From contig NZ_QWVS01000011.1 in the NCBI RefSeq assembly GCF_003570725.1, positions 62,001-126,000 on the forward strand: a stretch of DNA of 64,000 nucleotides, read 5' to 3'. The DNA comes from Peribacillus asahii (lineage in GTDB: Bacteria > Bacillota > Bacilli > Bacillales > DSM-1321). Both the position numbers and the translations under genes were made by a program. Shown piece by piece: positions 44,622 to 53,540 of the stretch. Positions within the stretch are counted from its first letter, which is position 1, and each line of letters starts with the position of its first letter. The notes below the pieces were generated by a model. The model was not told the DNA's origin and searched no databases. It saw only the letters and a list, made by a program, of their open reading frames with translations.

Positions 44622-44894
44622 ATGGAATATCAATATCCAATGGACTATACGTGGTCAACAGAAGAAATTGTAGATGTAATTACTTTTTTTGAAGCAATTG
44701 CAAAAGCTTATGAAAGTAAAGTTTCAAAAGAAGAGCTAATGAAGGCGTATCGACGCTTCAAAGAAATTGTGCCAGGAAAAGCGGATGAGAAAAACTATAC
44801 CGATGAATTTCAAGAAAGCAGTGGTTATTCCGCTTATCAAGTAATAAAAAAAGCAAAAGAAACAGCCGATGATGGCTGGATTCAAATGAAATGA
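44622..44894 (+). CDS. yktA: UPF0223 family protein YktA
   Basis: A 90-residue protein matching B. subtilis YktA (UPF0223): MEYQYPMDYTWSTEEI at the N-terminus, FFEAIAKAYE, LMKAYRRFKEIVPGKADEK and GYSAYQVIKKA. The structure of the family is a small helical bundle; the function is unknown. The ATG at 44622 has AAAGAGGTG upstream; a longer frame overlaps the previous gene and is not credible. In B. subtilis yktB follows, while here the whole trp operon lies between them. Confidence 0.9.
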   Translation: MEYQYPMDYTWSTEEIVDVITFFEAIAKAYESKVSKEELMKAYRRFKEIVPGKADEKNYTDEFQESSGYSAYQVIKKAKETADDGWIQMK

Positions 44895-44923
44895 TTTTAT
44901 TGTTAAAACTTTTAGAAAATTTA

Positions 44924-44952
44924 TTGACTTTATTAAAGGATTGTTCTAACAT
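44924..44952 (+). promoter_or_regulatory. trp operon promoter
   Basis: TTGACT, 17-base spacer, TAACAT, immediately upstream of the first T-box leader. Confidence 0.7.
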
Positions 44953-44979
44953 AACAAGTATAAATTATATGAATATACA

Positions 44980-45232
44980 GGCAAAGACGAAGAGTAGTAT
45001 CTTAAATAGTTGTTCTATAGAGAGCTGGTGGTTGGTGCAAACCAGTGAGCAAAGTTAAGAGAATGGACTTCCGAGCCCCAAACCGAAACAGGATGGAGTA
45101 GGCTTTGGCGATGTGTCTCATCGTTACTTGAGATAGGCATTCTAATAAAGAATGCTATAAAGTGAGCTTTTCGAAGCTAATAAAGGTGGTACCACGGGTT
45201 CCTCGTCCTTTGGATGAGGGCCCTTTTTGCAT
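44980..45232 (+). ncRNA. T-box leader 1 (tRNA-Trp specific) of the trp operon
   Basis: The layout is that of a T-box antitermination leader: AAGACGAAGAGTAGTA start of stem I, AGAGAGC with GGTGCAAACC, specifier region GAATGGACTT with the codon TGG (Trp), the T-box AAAGGTGGTACCACGGG at 45182-45198, and a terminator GGGTTCCTCGTCC / GGATGAGGGCCC with TTTTT at 45196-45226. Uncharged tRNA-Trp would stabilise the antiterminator. The variable base of the bulge is U (TGGT). Confidence 0.9.
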
Positions 45233-45269
45233 TTTTTTAAAAGGTAGAAATGATAAAATTTCTGATATG

Positions 45270-45305
45270 TTTTGGTGTCTGGCTCCAGACGCCTTACACT
45301 TTTCT
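45270..45305 (+). repeat. Dispersed repeat family 2, fragment between the two T-boxes
   Basis: TTTTGGTGTCTGGCTCCAGA then CGCC and a shortened right end ACACTTTTCT. The left block matches 23996-24015 with two differences. Confidence 0.55.
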
Positions 45306-45314
45306 CATATAACA

Positions 45315-45567
45315 AATCGATGAATAAGAGTAGTAATCTTTATAGAGGCGTTTACAGAGAGCCGGGGTTGGTGGAATCCGGTACGATATATAAAGATGAA
45401 TGGACTTATGAGTGGTGTCTTGAACAATAGTAGAGGGACCCGGATTTCCACCGTTAACGGAATTGAGCAGGGAAAGAGAAAGAGTCCTTTCCAATTTGAG
45501 GTGGCACCGCGGTCTAAATCGTCCTCTACAAACGTACACATTACGTTTGTAGAGGACGATTTTTTTA
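45315..45567 (+). ncRNA. T-box leader 2 (tRNA-Trp specific) of the trp operon
   Basis: Second complete leader in tandem: AATAAGAGTAGTAATC at the base of stem I, AGAGAGCCGGGGTTGG, specifier region GAATGGACTTATGAG with TGG (Trp), the T-box GAGGTGGCACCGCGGT at 45498-45513, and a very stable terminator (ATCGTCCTCTACAAACGT and its complement plus seven T) at 45516-45566. The bulge is TGGC, which fits a tRNA with G at the discriminator position. Both leaders must be antiterminated for trpE transcription from the upstream promoter. Confidence 0.92.
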
Positions 45568-45581
45568 TATGAAAAATACAT

Positions 45582-45599
45582 AGCGCCTTGCGCTTTTCT
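45582..45599 (+). repeat. Dispersed repeat family 2, right-end fragment
   Basis: AGCGCCTTGCGCTTTTCT, directly between the T-box 2 terminator and the trpE ribosome binding site; compare AGCGCTTGCGCTTTTCT at 53400-53416. Confidence 0.55.
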
Positions 45600-45617
45600 A
45601 ATAAGGAGGATAAGAAG

Positions 45618-47012
45618 ATGAATAAGGTGAATCAACAAAGAAAAATCCGGTTTAAAGGAAAAACAATCGAAGGAGATATCCATACACCAATTGCTATTTT
45701 TCAAAAGTTGCAGGGTGAGAAGAAATTTTTATTAGAAAGCTCTCATTCTCATCAAGATAATGGCCGCTATTCGTATATTGGTACGGACCCATATTTAGAA
45801 GTAAAATCAATCGAAAATAAAGTCGTGGTGACTGATCACGAAACGGGAGTAACGAGTGAAGAACAAATCAAAGTCGTTGAATTTTTAAAGCGTGAGCTAC
45901 TTGTTGAGGTTGAAGCAGATGGTGTAGAATTGCCGCCTTTTAACGGTGGAGCGATGGGGTATATCGGGTATGATGTCATCCGTCAATATGAAAATATCGG
46001 TTACGTCCCAGAAGACGAATTAGGTATGCCAGATGCTCATTTTCTGTTTTTTAAACAATTAATTGTGTTTGATCACTTATTACAAAAAATTCATCTATTA
46101 ACAGGCGAAGAAAATTATGAAGCAAGTCTTGCTAATATGAAAAAGATGATTTTAGAGCCGAATGTTCCGAGTGAGGAACTGTTAGCAGAACCGCTGCAGT
46201 TCTCATCTAATTTTAGTCAAGCGGAATTTGAACAACTGATCGTGGACGCAAAAGAAGCGATTGTAGCTGGTGAAGTATTCCAAATTGTACTGTCACAACG
46301 CTTTCAAGCGCCTTTTAACGGAAAGCCATTTGATGCTTACCGCCGCTTACGATTAGCGAATCCATCTCCCTATATGTTCTATTTAGAGTTTGGAGATTAT
46401 ACGGTACTAGGTTCTTCTCCAGAAAGTCTCATTAGTGTATCTGAAAAAACGGTAAATGTTAATCCCATTGCTGGTACACGCCCAAGAGGAAAGACACTGG
46501 AAGAGGATAAAGGCTTAGAAGAAAGCTTACTCATTGATGAGAAAGAATTAGCAGAGCATCGTATGCTTGTTGATTTAGGAAGAAATGATTTAGGGCGTGT
46601 ATGTGAGATTGGTTCGATTCATTTAACAGAAGAAATGAAAATTGAACGTTATCAGCATGTGATGCATCTTGCTTCCAAAATTACCGGGGAACTGCGTGAT
46701 GGATTTACAAGTTTGGATGCGTTAACCGTTTGTCTGCCGGCTGGTACCGTTTCAGGAGCACCTAAAATTCGCGCAATGGAATTGATTAATAAATTAGAGA
46801 ATACTAAGCGCGGTGTGTATGCTGGCTCGATTGGTTATATTAGCTACGGTGGAAATTTAGATATGGCATTAGCGATTCGAACGATGATCATTAAAAATCA
46901 GAAAGCATATGTGCAAGCGGGGGCGGGAATTGTATATGATTCTAACCCAACGAAGGAATATGAAGAAACACAAAATAAAGCTAGAGCCCTTATGGAGGTG
47001 CATAAAAAATGA
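45618..47012 (+). CDS. trpE: Anthranilate synthase component I
   Basis: TrpE makes anthranilate from chorismate with ammonia supplied by TrpG. The 464-residue protein has the N-terminal regulatory part with LLESSHSHQDNGRYSYIG (about residue 40, the tryptophan feedback site carries the LLES motif) and the chorismate-utilising domain with PSPYMFYLEFG, SPESLISV, NPIAGTRPRG, LVDLGRNDLGRV and GTVSGAPKIRAME. The ATG at 45618 has AAGGAGG nine bases upstream. It is the first gene of a seven-gene operon, and its last codons overlap trpG. Confidence 0.97.
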   Translation: MNKVNQQRKIRFKGKTIEGDIHTPIAIFQKLQGEKKFLLESSHSHQDNGRYSYIGTDPYLEVKSIENKVVVTDHETGVTSEEQIKVVEFLKRELLVEVEADGVELPPFNGGAMGYIGYDVIRQYENIGYVPEDELGMPDAHFLFFKQLIVFDHLLQKIHLLTGEENYEASLANMKKMILEPNVPSEELLAEPLQFSSNFSQAEFEQLIVDAKEAIVAGEVFQIVLSQRFQAPFNGKPFDAYRRLRLANPSPYMFYLEFGDYTVLGSSPESLISVSEKTVNVNPIAGTRPRGKTLEEDKGLEESLLIDEKELAEHRMLVDLGRNDLGRVCEIGSIHLTEEMKIERYQHVMHLASKITGELRDGFTSLDALTVCLPAGTVSGAPKIRAMELINKLENTKRGVYAGSIGYISYGGNLDMALAIRTMIIKNQKAYVQAGAGIVYDSNPTKEYEETQNKARALMEVHKK

Positions 47013-47605
47013 TTTTATTAATCGATAACTATGATTCTTTCACATATAACTTATATCAATATTTAGGCGAAGTGGAACAAGAAATTCTCGTCAAACGGAA
47101 TGATGAGATTACGATTGCTGAAATTGAATCACTACAACCGACAGCGATTGTGATTTCTCCAGGGCCGGGCCGACCAGAGGAAGCGGGCGTGAGCATTGAC
47201 GTTATTCAAGCATTCTACAAAAAGATTCCGATTTTAGGAATTTGTCTTGGTCATCAAGCGATTGGTGCAGCATTTGGAGCAAATGTGATTGGCGCTAAAA
47301 ATATTATGCATGGAAAAACGTCTGTGATTAAAAGTACGGGAACAGATTTATTTGCTAAACAAGAAGTAGAATTTCCGGTTATGCGCTATCACTCGTTAGT
47401 CGTTGAAAGAGCAAGTTTGCCAGAAGAGCTTGAAGTTACGGCAACATCTTTAGATGACGGAGAAATTATGGCGTTGAAACATCAGAGTTATCCGCTATAT
47501 GGTTTGCAATTCCATCCAGAATCAATCGGGACTAAGACAGGGAAAGAGTTATTGCATGAATTTTATAAAATAGCACTTCTTTATCAAATTGAAACATCTG
47601 TTTAA
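47009..47605 (+). CDS. trpG: Anthranilate synthase glutamine amidotransferase component
   Basis: A 198-residue class I glutamine amidotransferase. The triad is complete: nucleophile Cys in ILGICLGHQAIG (about residue 80), with His and Glu in LQFHPESI (about 172). The oxyanion-hole motif ISPGPGRPEEAG is near residue 50. It overlaps trpE by four bases (ATGA). In B. subtilis this subunit is shared with folate synthesis and encoded outside the trp cluster; here it is part of the trp operon. Whether it also serves PabB depends on whether another pabA exists in the genome. Confidence 0.95.
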   Translation: MILLIDNYDSFTYNLYQYLGEVEQEILVKRNDEITIAEIESLQPTAIVISPGPGRPEEAGVSIDVIQAFYKKIPILGICLGHQAIGAAFGANVIGAKNIMHGKTSVIKSTGTDLFAKQEVEFPVMRYHSLVVERASLPEELEVTATSLDDGEIMALKHQSYPLYGLQFHPESIGTKTGKELLHEFYKIALLYQIETSV

Positions 47606-47633
47606 GTAAAGAAAGCGAATGGGGGAGTTAAGG

Positions 47634-48656
47634 ATGAAACAATATTTAGAAAAGTTAGCAGAGCGTCAAAATTTGACGGCAGAAGAGATGAGCAGAGCAA
47701 CCCAAACGTTATTTAGTGAAGAGGTCACGGATAGTGAAATTGCGGCCTTTATGATTGGCTTAAAATCAAAGGGAGAGACGGCAGAAGAGATTGCAAGTTT
47801 AGCGAAAGTCATGCGTGAGCAAGCGAAAACGGTAGAGACAAACAGCGTTAATGTGATGGATAACTGCGGAACAGGCGGAGATGGCTCACAAAGCTTTAAT
47901 ATTAGTACAACATCCGCCTTCGTGTTGGCTGGAGCAGGAGTAAAGGTTGCTAAGCATGGCAATCGAAGCATTTCGAGTAAAACAGGCAGTGCCGATGTGC
48001 TGGAGGCACTAGGCATTAATCTATATCTTGAAAAGGAAAAAATGGAGTCTTTATTAGAAGAGATTGGGATTACGTTTTTGTTCGCACCAGCTGTTCATCC
48101 GAAAACGGCTAGAATTATGAAGGTAAGGAAAGAATTGAAAATTCCAACAATTTTTAATCTTATTGGACCTTTAACAAATCCTGTAAATTTAAATACACAG
48201 TTACTTGGGATTAATCGCCGTGATATGATTGAGACAATTGCTCATTCGTTAAATAAAATTGGTAGAGAACGTGCTGTTGTTGTAAACGGTGCTGGTTTTA
48301 TGGATGAAGCGAGTTTACAAGGAGAAAACTTCCTTGCATTACTTGATCAAGGGAAGGTAACTTCTTTTACTCTTCACCCTCATGAAGTTGGTTTGCCAGT
48401 GTATGATAATACGGCTATTAAAGGTGGAGATGCAAAAGAAAATGCGGATATTCTTTTGCGATTATTAAAAGGTGAAAAAGGCGCGTATCGCGATACCGTT
48501 CTTTTAAATGCAGGCTTAGGGTTATATGCTTACGGAAAAGCGGCAACGATTCAAGAAGGAATTGAGATTGCGCAAGAAAGTATTGATAGTGGAGCTGCGC
48601 TAGCTAAGCTTCAAGCACTTATTACACATGGTACATCCAATAAGGTGGTGCAATAA
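47634..48656 (+). CDS. trpD: Anthranilate phosphoribosyltransferase
   Basis: A 340-residue TrpD that joins anthranilate and phosphoribosyl diphosphate. The PRPP site is [20 protein letters not shown] (about residue 78), with [15 protein letters not shown] (about 105) and [14 protein letters not shown] (about 155) for anthranilate binding; [12 protein letters not shown] follows. The ATG at 47634 has a GGGGGAG/TAAGG site upstream; the longer frame from 47619 includes that site. Its TAA stop is directly followed by the trpC ATG. Confidence 0.97.
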   Translation: MKQYLEKLAERQNLTAEEMSRATQTLFSEEVTDSEIAAFMIGLKSKGETAEEIASLAKVMREQAKTVETNSVNVMDNCGTGGDGSQSFNISTTSAFVLAGAGVKVAKHGNRSISSKTGSADVLEALGINLYLEKEKMESLLEEIGITFLFAPAVHPKTARIMKVRKELKIPTIFNLIGPLTNPVNLNTQLLGINRRDMIETIAHSLNKIGRERAVVVNGAGFMDEASLQGENFLALLDQGKVTSFTLHPHEVGLPVYDNTAIKGGDAKENADILLRLLKGEKGAYRDTVLLNAGLGLYAYGKAATIQEGIEIAQESIDSGAALAKLQALITHGTSNKVVQ

Positions 48657-49430
48657 ATGGGAAATATTCTAACGAAAATCATTGACGAGAAAGAAATAGA
48701 AGTAGCAAGATTAAAAGAAACCGGATTAAAGGGTGAGGCACTTCAAGTGACGCGGCCTTCGCTTGTTGAACAATTACGAACTGCTGCATCAATGTCGGTC
48801 ATTGCTGAAATTAAACGAGCTTCACCATCTAAAGGAGAAATTAATTTAGATGTAAATCCTGTAGAGCAAGCATTAACGTATGAACGAAACGGGGCGACGG
48901 CTATTTCTGTTTTAACCGACGAAAAGTTTTTTAAAGGGCGTATTGAAGACTTGCAACAGGTGAGTCAACATGTAGCAATTCCGAGATTATGTAAAGATTT
49001 TATGGTCGATGAAATTCAAATTGATCGAGCGTATGAATCAGGGGCCACGGTTATTTTATTAATTGTTGCCGCTCTATCGCAAGAGAGATTGCAAGCTCTT
49101 TATACGTATGCGAAACAAAAAGGATTAGATGTTTTGACAGAAGTACATGATGAAGAAGAATTAGAGAGAGCTTTAGCGATAGATGCAGAAATTATTGGCA
49201 TTAATAATCGTAATTTGAAAACATTTGAAGTCGATTTAGCTGTGACGGAGAGATTAGCAAGTCGCTTAGATTCTAATCGTCACCTTATCATTAGCGAAAG
49301 TGGTATTAAAACGGTAGCGGATGTAGAACGTGTGAAGAAAGCGGGTGCAAGAGGCATTCTTGTTGGAGAAACATTGATGCAAGCCGCTGATTTACCGGAA
49401 ACATTAAAGCAGTTTCAATTGACGTTATAA
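48657..49430 (+). CDS. trpC: Indole-3-glycerol phosphate synthase
   Basis: A 257-residue TIM-barrel enzyme. Motifs are IAEIKRASPSKGEI (about residue 47), AISVLTDEKFFKG (about 80), CKDFMVDEIQI (about 108, catalytic Lys), GINNRNLKTFEVD (about 178) and SESGIKTVADV (about 207). It begins immediately after the trpD stop, with AAGGTGG inside the trpD end as ribosome binding site. The enzyme is a single-domain protein, not fused to TrpF as in enterobacteria. Confidence 0.97.
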   Translation: MGNILTKIIDEKEIEVARLKETGLKGEALQVTRPSLVEQLRTAASMSVIAEIKRASPSKGEINLDVNPVEQALTYERNGATAISVLTDEKFFKGRIEDLQQVSQHVAIPRLCKDFMVDEIQIDRAYESGATVILLIVAALSQERLQALYTYAKQKGLDVLTEVHDEEELERALAIDAEIIGINNRNLKTFEVDLAVTERLASRLDSNRHLIISESGIKTVADVERVKKAGARGILVGETLMQAADLPETLKQFQLTL

Positions 49431-49440
49431 GGAGACCATT

Positions 49441-50070
49441 ATGTTTGTAAAAATTTGTGGCGTTAAAACGGCAGAAGCAGCGCAAATAGCAGCAGACGCT
49501 GGGACGGATTTTATCGGTTTTATTTTTGCGGAGAGCAGTCGTAAAATTGAGCCAGAAGAGGCTCGTGCTATTGCAAAGGAATTACCGCAGCATATTAAAA
49601 AAGTCGGTGTATTCTCCAATCAAAGTGAAGCAGATATTATCCGTACAGCTGCTCTTGCAGGATTAGATTATATCCAGTTACATGGTCAAGAATCAGCAGA
49701 GCTTGCAAGCCGCATGCCTCTTCCTGTCATTAAAGCATTCTCGATTGAGTCGAGCGCTGATTTTACGAAACTAGTAAACTATCCAGCTGATTATTATTTA
49801 GTTGATTTACCAAAGAATCCAAAATCCGCACAGAGAGCTAAAACATTAGATTGGAACGCTCTTGCTGCTGCATCTCTACCATTTGAAAAAATCATCTTAG
49901 CAGGCGGTCTTACAGCCGATAATGTAGCCGAAGCAATTCGGGTCGTAAAGCCGTTTGGTGTGGATGTAGCGAGCGGGGTAGAAACGGACGGCGTAAAAGA
50001 TGAACAAAAAATGCGGGCTTTCGTTTTGCAGGCGAAGCAAAGCGCGACAGAAACGAGGAATGAACAATGA
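49441..50070 (+). CDS. trpF: Phosphoribosylanthranilate isomerase
   Basis: A 209-residue TIM-barrel isomerase. Catalytic Cys is in KICGVKT (residue 6), [13 protein letters not shown] follows, then YIQLHGQES (about 76) and the catalytic Asp region YYLVD (about 120), with [14 protein letters not shown] and [10 protein letters not shown] forming the phosphate site. GGAGACC precedes the ATG. The stop overlaps the trpB start by four bases (ATGA). Confidence 0.96.
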   Translation: MFVKICGVKTAEAAQIAADAGTDFIGFIFAESSRKIEPEEARAIAKELPQHIKKVGVFSNQSEADIIRTAALAGLDYIQLHGQESAELASRMPLPVIKAFSIESSADFTKLVNYPADYYLVDLPKNPKSAQRAKTLDWNALAAASLPFEKIILAGGLTADNVAEAIRVVKPFGVDVASGVETDGVKDEQKMRAFVLQAKQSATETRNEQ

Positions 50071-51272
50071 GTAAATATGTACAACCAGACCAAACAGGAC
50101 ATTTTGGGGTTTACGGTGGTCGTTTTGTTCCAGAAACATTAATGCATGCCATTACTGAATTAGAAGAAGTATACGAACAAGCGAAACAAGACCCGGAATT
50201 TCAAAAACAATTAGACTATTATTTAGAGAAATATATCGGCCGCGAGACACCGCTTTACTTTGCTGAAGGTTTAACGAAGCTAGCTGGCGGAGCAAAAATT
50301 TATTTAAAGCGTGAAGATTTAAATCACACAGGTGCTCACAAAATTAATAATACAATTGGTCAAGCGTTGTTAACGAAAAGAATGGGGAAGAAAAAAGTCA
50401 TTGCTGAAACAGGAGCAGGGCAACATGGGGTGGCAACAGCTACGGTATGTGCACTTTTAAACTTAGAATGTATTATTTTCATGGGCAGTGAAGATATTCG
50501 ACGTCAAAAATTAAATGTGTTTCGGATGGAGCTATTAGGCGCGAAAGTGGTGTCTGTTTCTCAAGGCAGTGGGACGCTGAAGGATGCTGTAAATGAAGCG
50601 CTTCGCTATTGGGTGGCTCATGTGGAAGATACACACTATATTATGGGATCTGTATTAGGACCGCATCCATTTCCAGTGATTGTAAGGGACTTCCAAAGTG
50701 TGATTGGAAAGGAAACGAGAAAGCAGTATCTTGAAGAAGAAGGTCGTTTGCCTCACGCTGTTGTTGCATGTATTGGCGGCGGCAGTAATGCGATGGGCAT
50801 GTTTTATCCGTTTGTAGAAGACGAGTCTGTTCGAATGTACGGTGTCGAAGCAGCTGGACATGGACTTGACACAGCGCTTCATGCAGCAAGCTTAACAAAG
50901 GGAAAACCAGGTGTGCTTCATGGTGCTTATATGTATTTACTACAAGATGAAGATGGACAAATTCAAGAAGCTCATTCGATTTCAGCTGGACTGGATTATC
51001 CTGGAGTAGGCCCAGAGCATAGTTACTTAAAAGATATCAACAGGGTGACCTATACATCTGTTACGGATGAAGAGGCGTTAGAAGCCCTTCAGATGCTTTC
51101 GAAGGAAGAAGGGATCATTCCAGCCCTTGAAAGTTCCCATGCGATTGCTTACGGTTTTAAATTAGCTAAGCAAATGAAACAAGAGGAAGGGATTGTCATC
51201 TGTCTTTCAGGACGTGGAGATAAAGATGTCGAAACTGTTCAAGCGAGATTAGGGGGTAGTGAACATGAGTAA
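50067..51272 (+). CDS. trpB: Tryptophan synthase beta chain
   Basis: A 401-residue PLP enzyme that condenses indole with serine. [18 protein letters not shown] is at the N-terminus, the PLP lysine is in [15 protein letters not shown] (about residue 88), the indole site has [12 protein letters not shown] (about 110), the phosphate loop is [11 protein letters not shown] (about 235), and [14 protein letters not shown] plus LSGRGDKD close the site. It overlaps trpF upstream and trpA downstream, so translation is coupled and equal amounts of alpha and beta are expected. Confidence 0.98.
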   Translation: MSKYVQPDQTGHFGVYGGRFVPETLMHAITELEEVYEQAKQDPEFQKQLDYYLEKYIGRETPLYFAEGLTKLAGGAKIYLKREDLNHTGAHKINNTIGQALLTKRMGKKKVIAETGAGQHGVATATVCALLNLECIIFMGSEDIRRQKLNVFRMELLGAKVVSVSQGSGTLKDAVNEALRYWVAHVEDTHYIMGSVLGPHPFPVIVRDFQSVIGKETRKQYLEEEGRLPHAVVACIGGGSNAMGMFYPFVEDESVRMYGVEAAGHGLDTALHAASLTKGKPGVLHGAYMYLLQDEDGQIQEAHSISAGLDYPGVGPEHSYLKDINRVTYTSVTDEEALEALQMLSKEEGIIPALESSHAIAYGFKLAKQMKQEEGIVICLSGRGDKDVETVQARLGGSEHE

Positions 51273-52050
51273 TAATCGACTAGCTACGGCACTAAAAAGC
51301 TGTGAGCAGAATGGTGAAAAAGCATTCATTCCCTATATTATGGCGGGAGATGGCGAGCTTTCTAGTTTAAAAGAGCAATTGTTATTTTTTGAACAGCAGG
51401 GAGCGACTGCTGTTGAGCTGGGGATTCCTTTTTCAGATCCAGTAGCAGATGGTCCAGTTATCCAGCGTGCAGGTATTCGCGCACTTAACAATGGTACAAC
51501 ATTAAAGAAAATTTTAGAGGAATTAGTGAGTATCCGAGAAGACGTTTCGATTCCGCTTATTTTCATGGGATATAGCAATTCCATTTTAGCCTATGGCATC
51601 GGGCAGTTTGTGACTGATTGCGTAAAAGCGGGGATTGCCGGCTGTATTATTCCGGATATTCCTGTAGAAGAGGAAGGTTTATTCGCTCCGATTCAAGAGG
51701 CGGGAATCCATTTGATTCGTTTAGTCACTTTAACATCATCGAAAGAAAGAATAGCTGAAATTGCGGAAACTGCACAAGGATTTATTTATGCGGTCACGGT
51801 CACGGGGATTACAGGAGCGCGTGAAGCATTTGGCAGTGAGGTGGGAGCTTATCTAGAACAAGTAAAAGAAATCAGTCCTGTTCCAGTCTTAGCAGGGTTT
51901 GGTATTTCTACTCCGGAACATGTTCGCAGTGCAACAAAATATTGCGATGGGGTTATCGTAGGCAGCAAAATTATCGAAAGCCTTGAGCAAAATCGCAAAC
52001 AAGATATTATCGAGTTAATTCAAGCGAGTAAAAAGCAAGTACAACAGTAA
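51265..52050 (+). CDS. trpA: Tryptophan synthase alpha chain
   Basis: A 261-residue TIM-barrel subunit that cleaves indole-3-glycerol phosphate. Catalytic Glu is in [19 protein letters not shown] (about residue 48), and catalytic Asp in the same segment (about 59). [36 protein letters not shown] and [10 protein letters not shown] complete the site. The ATG at 51265 has AGGGGG nine bases upstream; a GTG six bases earlier is too close. It ends the operon before a very strong terminator. Confidence 0.96.
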   Translation: MSNNRLATALKSCEQNGEKAFIPYIMAGDGELSSLKEQLLFFEQQGATAVELGIPFSDPVADGPVIQRAGIRALNNGTTLKKILEELVSIREDVSIPLIFMGYSNSILAYGIGQFVTDCVKAGIAGCIIPDIPVEEEGLFAPIQEAGIHLIRLVTLTSSKERIAEIAETAQGFIYAVTVTGITGAREAFGSEVGAYLEQVKEISPVPVLAGFGISTPEHVRSATKYCDGVIVGSKIIESLEQNRKQDIIELIQASKKQVQQ

Positions 52051-52068
52051 GATGTACTACCATTTAAA

Positions 52069-52109
52069 ATAAACTAAGCATCATTCGTTTCGATGATGCT
52101 TAGTTTATT
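52069..52109. terminator. Bidirectional terminator between trpA and yktB
   Basis: Seventeen-base perfect stem (AATAAACTAAGCATCAT and complement) with an eight-base loop. Confidence 0.9.
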
Positions 52110-52110
52110 C

Positions 52111-52731
52111 TTATTGCAATTTATAGAGTGGTAATAACGTTTCAAATGTGTATTGGATTGTATCAACTAACTCCTTATCCGTTAATTGAACTGCTTCTTC
52201 ACGCGGAATCTGGATCCCACAGAGAATCTCTGCTTTTTTAACAGTTTGAAGTCGTTTGAACATGGAAAGTAAATCTTCTGTATTCAATCCGCTGTGAGGA
52301 ATAACATCAGGTTTCATATGATCGATAGACCAGACAAAGTTTTCTGGTATGCTGTTTTTTAATAACTCGGCATTTTCTTCAAGTCTTTTGCCGAATTCTG
52401 CTTTATTTGGAGCCTCGTAAATAACAGCAAACCAAACGAATAGATGGGTTTCCCATAACCCAATTTGGAAATGTGGCATCATTTTATAGCCGCGGCGGTT
52501 AGCCGCAAAAGCGACCCATGTATCCTTTGGTGGATTAATGGTTCGACGTGCATGCTTAGCGACATGCGGAAATATTTCTTCTCCGGTCATAATGGATAAT
52601 TGCTGGGCAAAGTAGTCACCAAGGTCCTGAAGCTTTGGGCGAATTCTTTCTTTTAAAGCGTCCATGCGTTCTTCAAGACCATCGATTGTAAATGTGTTGA
52701 AATCACTTGTTGTAAAGTGTACTTGATTCAT
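52111..52731 (-). CDS. yktB: UPF0637 family protein YktB
   Basis: A 206-residue protein matching B. subtilis YktB (DUF1054/UPF0637). Recognisable parts are MNQVHFTTSDFNTF, KHARRTINPPKDTWVAFA, RGYKMMPHFQIGLWETHLFVW and DHMKPDVIPHSG. A structure of a family member is known; its function is not. GAGAGGTGC lies before the ATG at 52731. It is convergent with trpA and shares its terminator. Confidence 0.9.
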   Translation of the reverse strand: MNQVHFTTSDFNTFTIDGLEERMDALKERIRPKLQDLGDYFAQQLSIMTGEEIFPHVAKHARRTINPPKDTWVAFAANRRGYKMMPHFQIGLWETHLFVWFAVIYEAPNKAEFGKRLEENAELLKNSIPENFVWSIDHMKPDVIPHSGLNTEDLLSMFKRLQTVKKAEILCGIQIPREEAVQLTDKELVDTIQYTFETLLPLYKLQ

Positions 52732-52912
52732 TAAGCACCTCTCCTATTGAACTTTCTAAGCTTATCTTAGCATAGCGAATAAAAAAAAATAAAAATTTAT
52801 TGATAAATTAGCGTATAAATTTGTTGCTATTTTTTGTCGGACATCATATGATAAGATAAATATATAAACAAATCTGAAAATTTAGTTAATTAGGGAAGGG
52901 AGAATGTTAATT

Positions 52913-53110
52913 ATGAAACAAGTCATGAACCAAGCGTTAAAGGCTAAAGAAGTTGAAAGACATAGAGCAGCAGTTTTACGAATGGAAATGGACTATGAAT
53001 TAGCAACCCTTTTTGAAGCACTTGAAGAAAAAAATGAAAGTAAAAAGTCACAATGTAAGCAAAAGCTAGAGCGCATTCGCTTAGAATTATTAAAACTAAA
53101 AGCATTGTAA
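52913..53110 (+). CDS. ykzI: YkzI-like small helical protein
   Basis: A 65-residue, highly charged protein predicted to be a single or paired helix (ALKAKEVERHRAAVL, ALEEKNESKKSQCKQKLERI). Length, composition and position between yktB and suhB fit YkzI of B. subtilis; the identity rests mainly on synteny. The ATG at 52913 has AGGGAG ten bases upstream; the in-frame ATG at 52904 is only one base from that site. A hairpin terminator follows. Function unknown. Confidence 0.65.
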   Translation: MKQVMNQALKAKEVERHRAAVLRMEMDYELATLFEALEEKNESKKSQCKQKLERIRLELLKLKAL

Positions 53111-53194
53111 TTGTAGCATACGAAGTGAATTGAATAAAGGAGAAATTGGTATTTGACATGAACGATGTTGCGTGCAAAACCTTATATAAAAGCT

Positions 53195-53243
53195 AGGCGG
53201 ACACTTCGTACGTAAAGTAAAAGTGTCCGCCTTTCATTTTTAT
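53195..53243 (+). terminator. Terminator after ykzI
   Basis: Stem AGGCGGACACTT / AAGTGTCCGCCT followed by TTCATTTTTAT. Confidence 0.75.
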
Positions 53244-53323
53244 ATTTTATAACTAAAAGGCTCTGTTAATCGACAACGTTCTGTAACAGACAGCTATGCA
53301 AAAATTTGCACCATCATGTGATA

Positions 53324-53370
53324 TGAAAATAAGCGCTGTGTCTATCGTTTCTCAATGCTGCTTATTTTCA
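53324..53370. repeat. Inverted repeat (11-bp arms, 25-base loop) upstream of suhB
   Basis: Perfect arms TGAAAATAAGC and GCTTATTTTCA around a 25-base loop, no T tract behind it. The architecture equals the inverted repeat at 25127-25173. The 430-base gap also holds a repeat family 2 fragment at 53399. Confidence 0.55.
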
Positions 53371-53398
53371 GAGAAGTCTTGTAAAAAAGAGTGAGCTC

Positions 53399-53416
53399 AA
53401 GCGCTTGCGCTTTTCT
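53399..53416 (+). repeat. Dispersed repeat family 2, right-end fragment
   Basis: AAGCGCTTGCGCTTTTCT, matching 45582-45599 at 16 of 18 positions. Confidence 0.5.
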
Positions 53417-53540
53417 GATAAGTTGTGGCAAAATTAAGAAACAAATTGTTAAAAAATTGAAGTATTTTAATATGAATGATCAATGTAAGGATAAAGAACT
53501 TGATAGAAGTAAGTTGCAGAAAACAAGGGTGGGGATTTAG

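Noticed and set aside
45294..45704. 136-residue minus-strand open frame over T-box 2 and trpE start
   Set aside because: It is the reverse complement of a structured leader RNA, whose conserved elements fully explain the sequence.
53296..53394. 32-codon frame starting ATGCAAAAATTTGCA upstream of suhB
   Set aside because: No ribosome binding site, and it runs straight through the 11-bp inverted repeat; probably chance.
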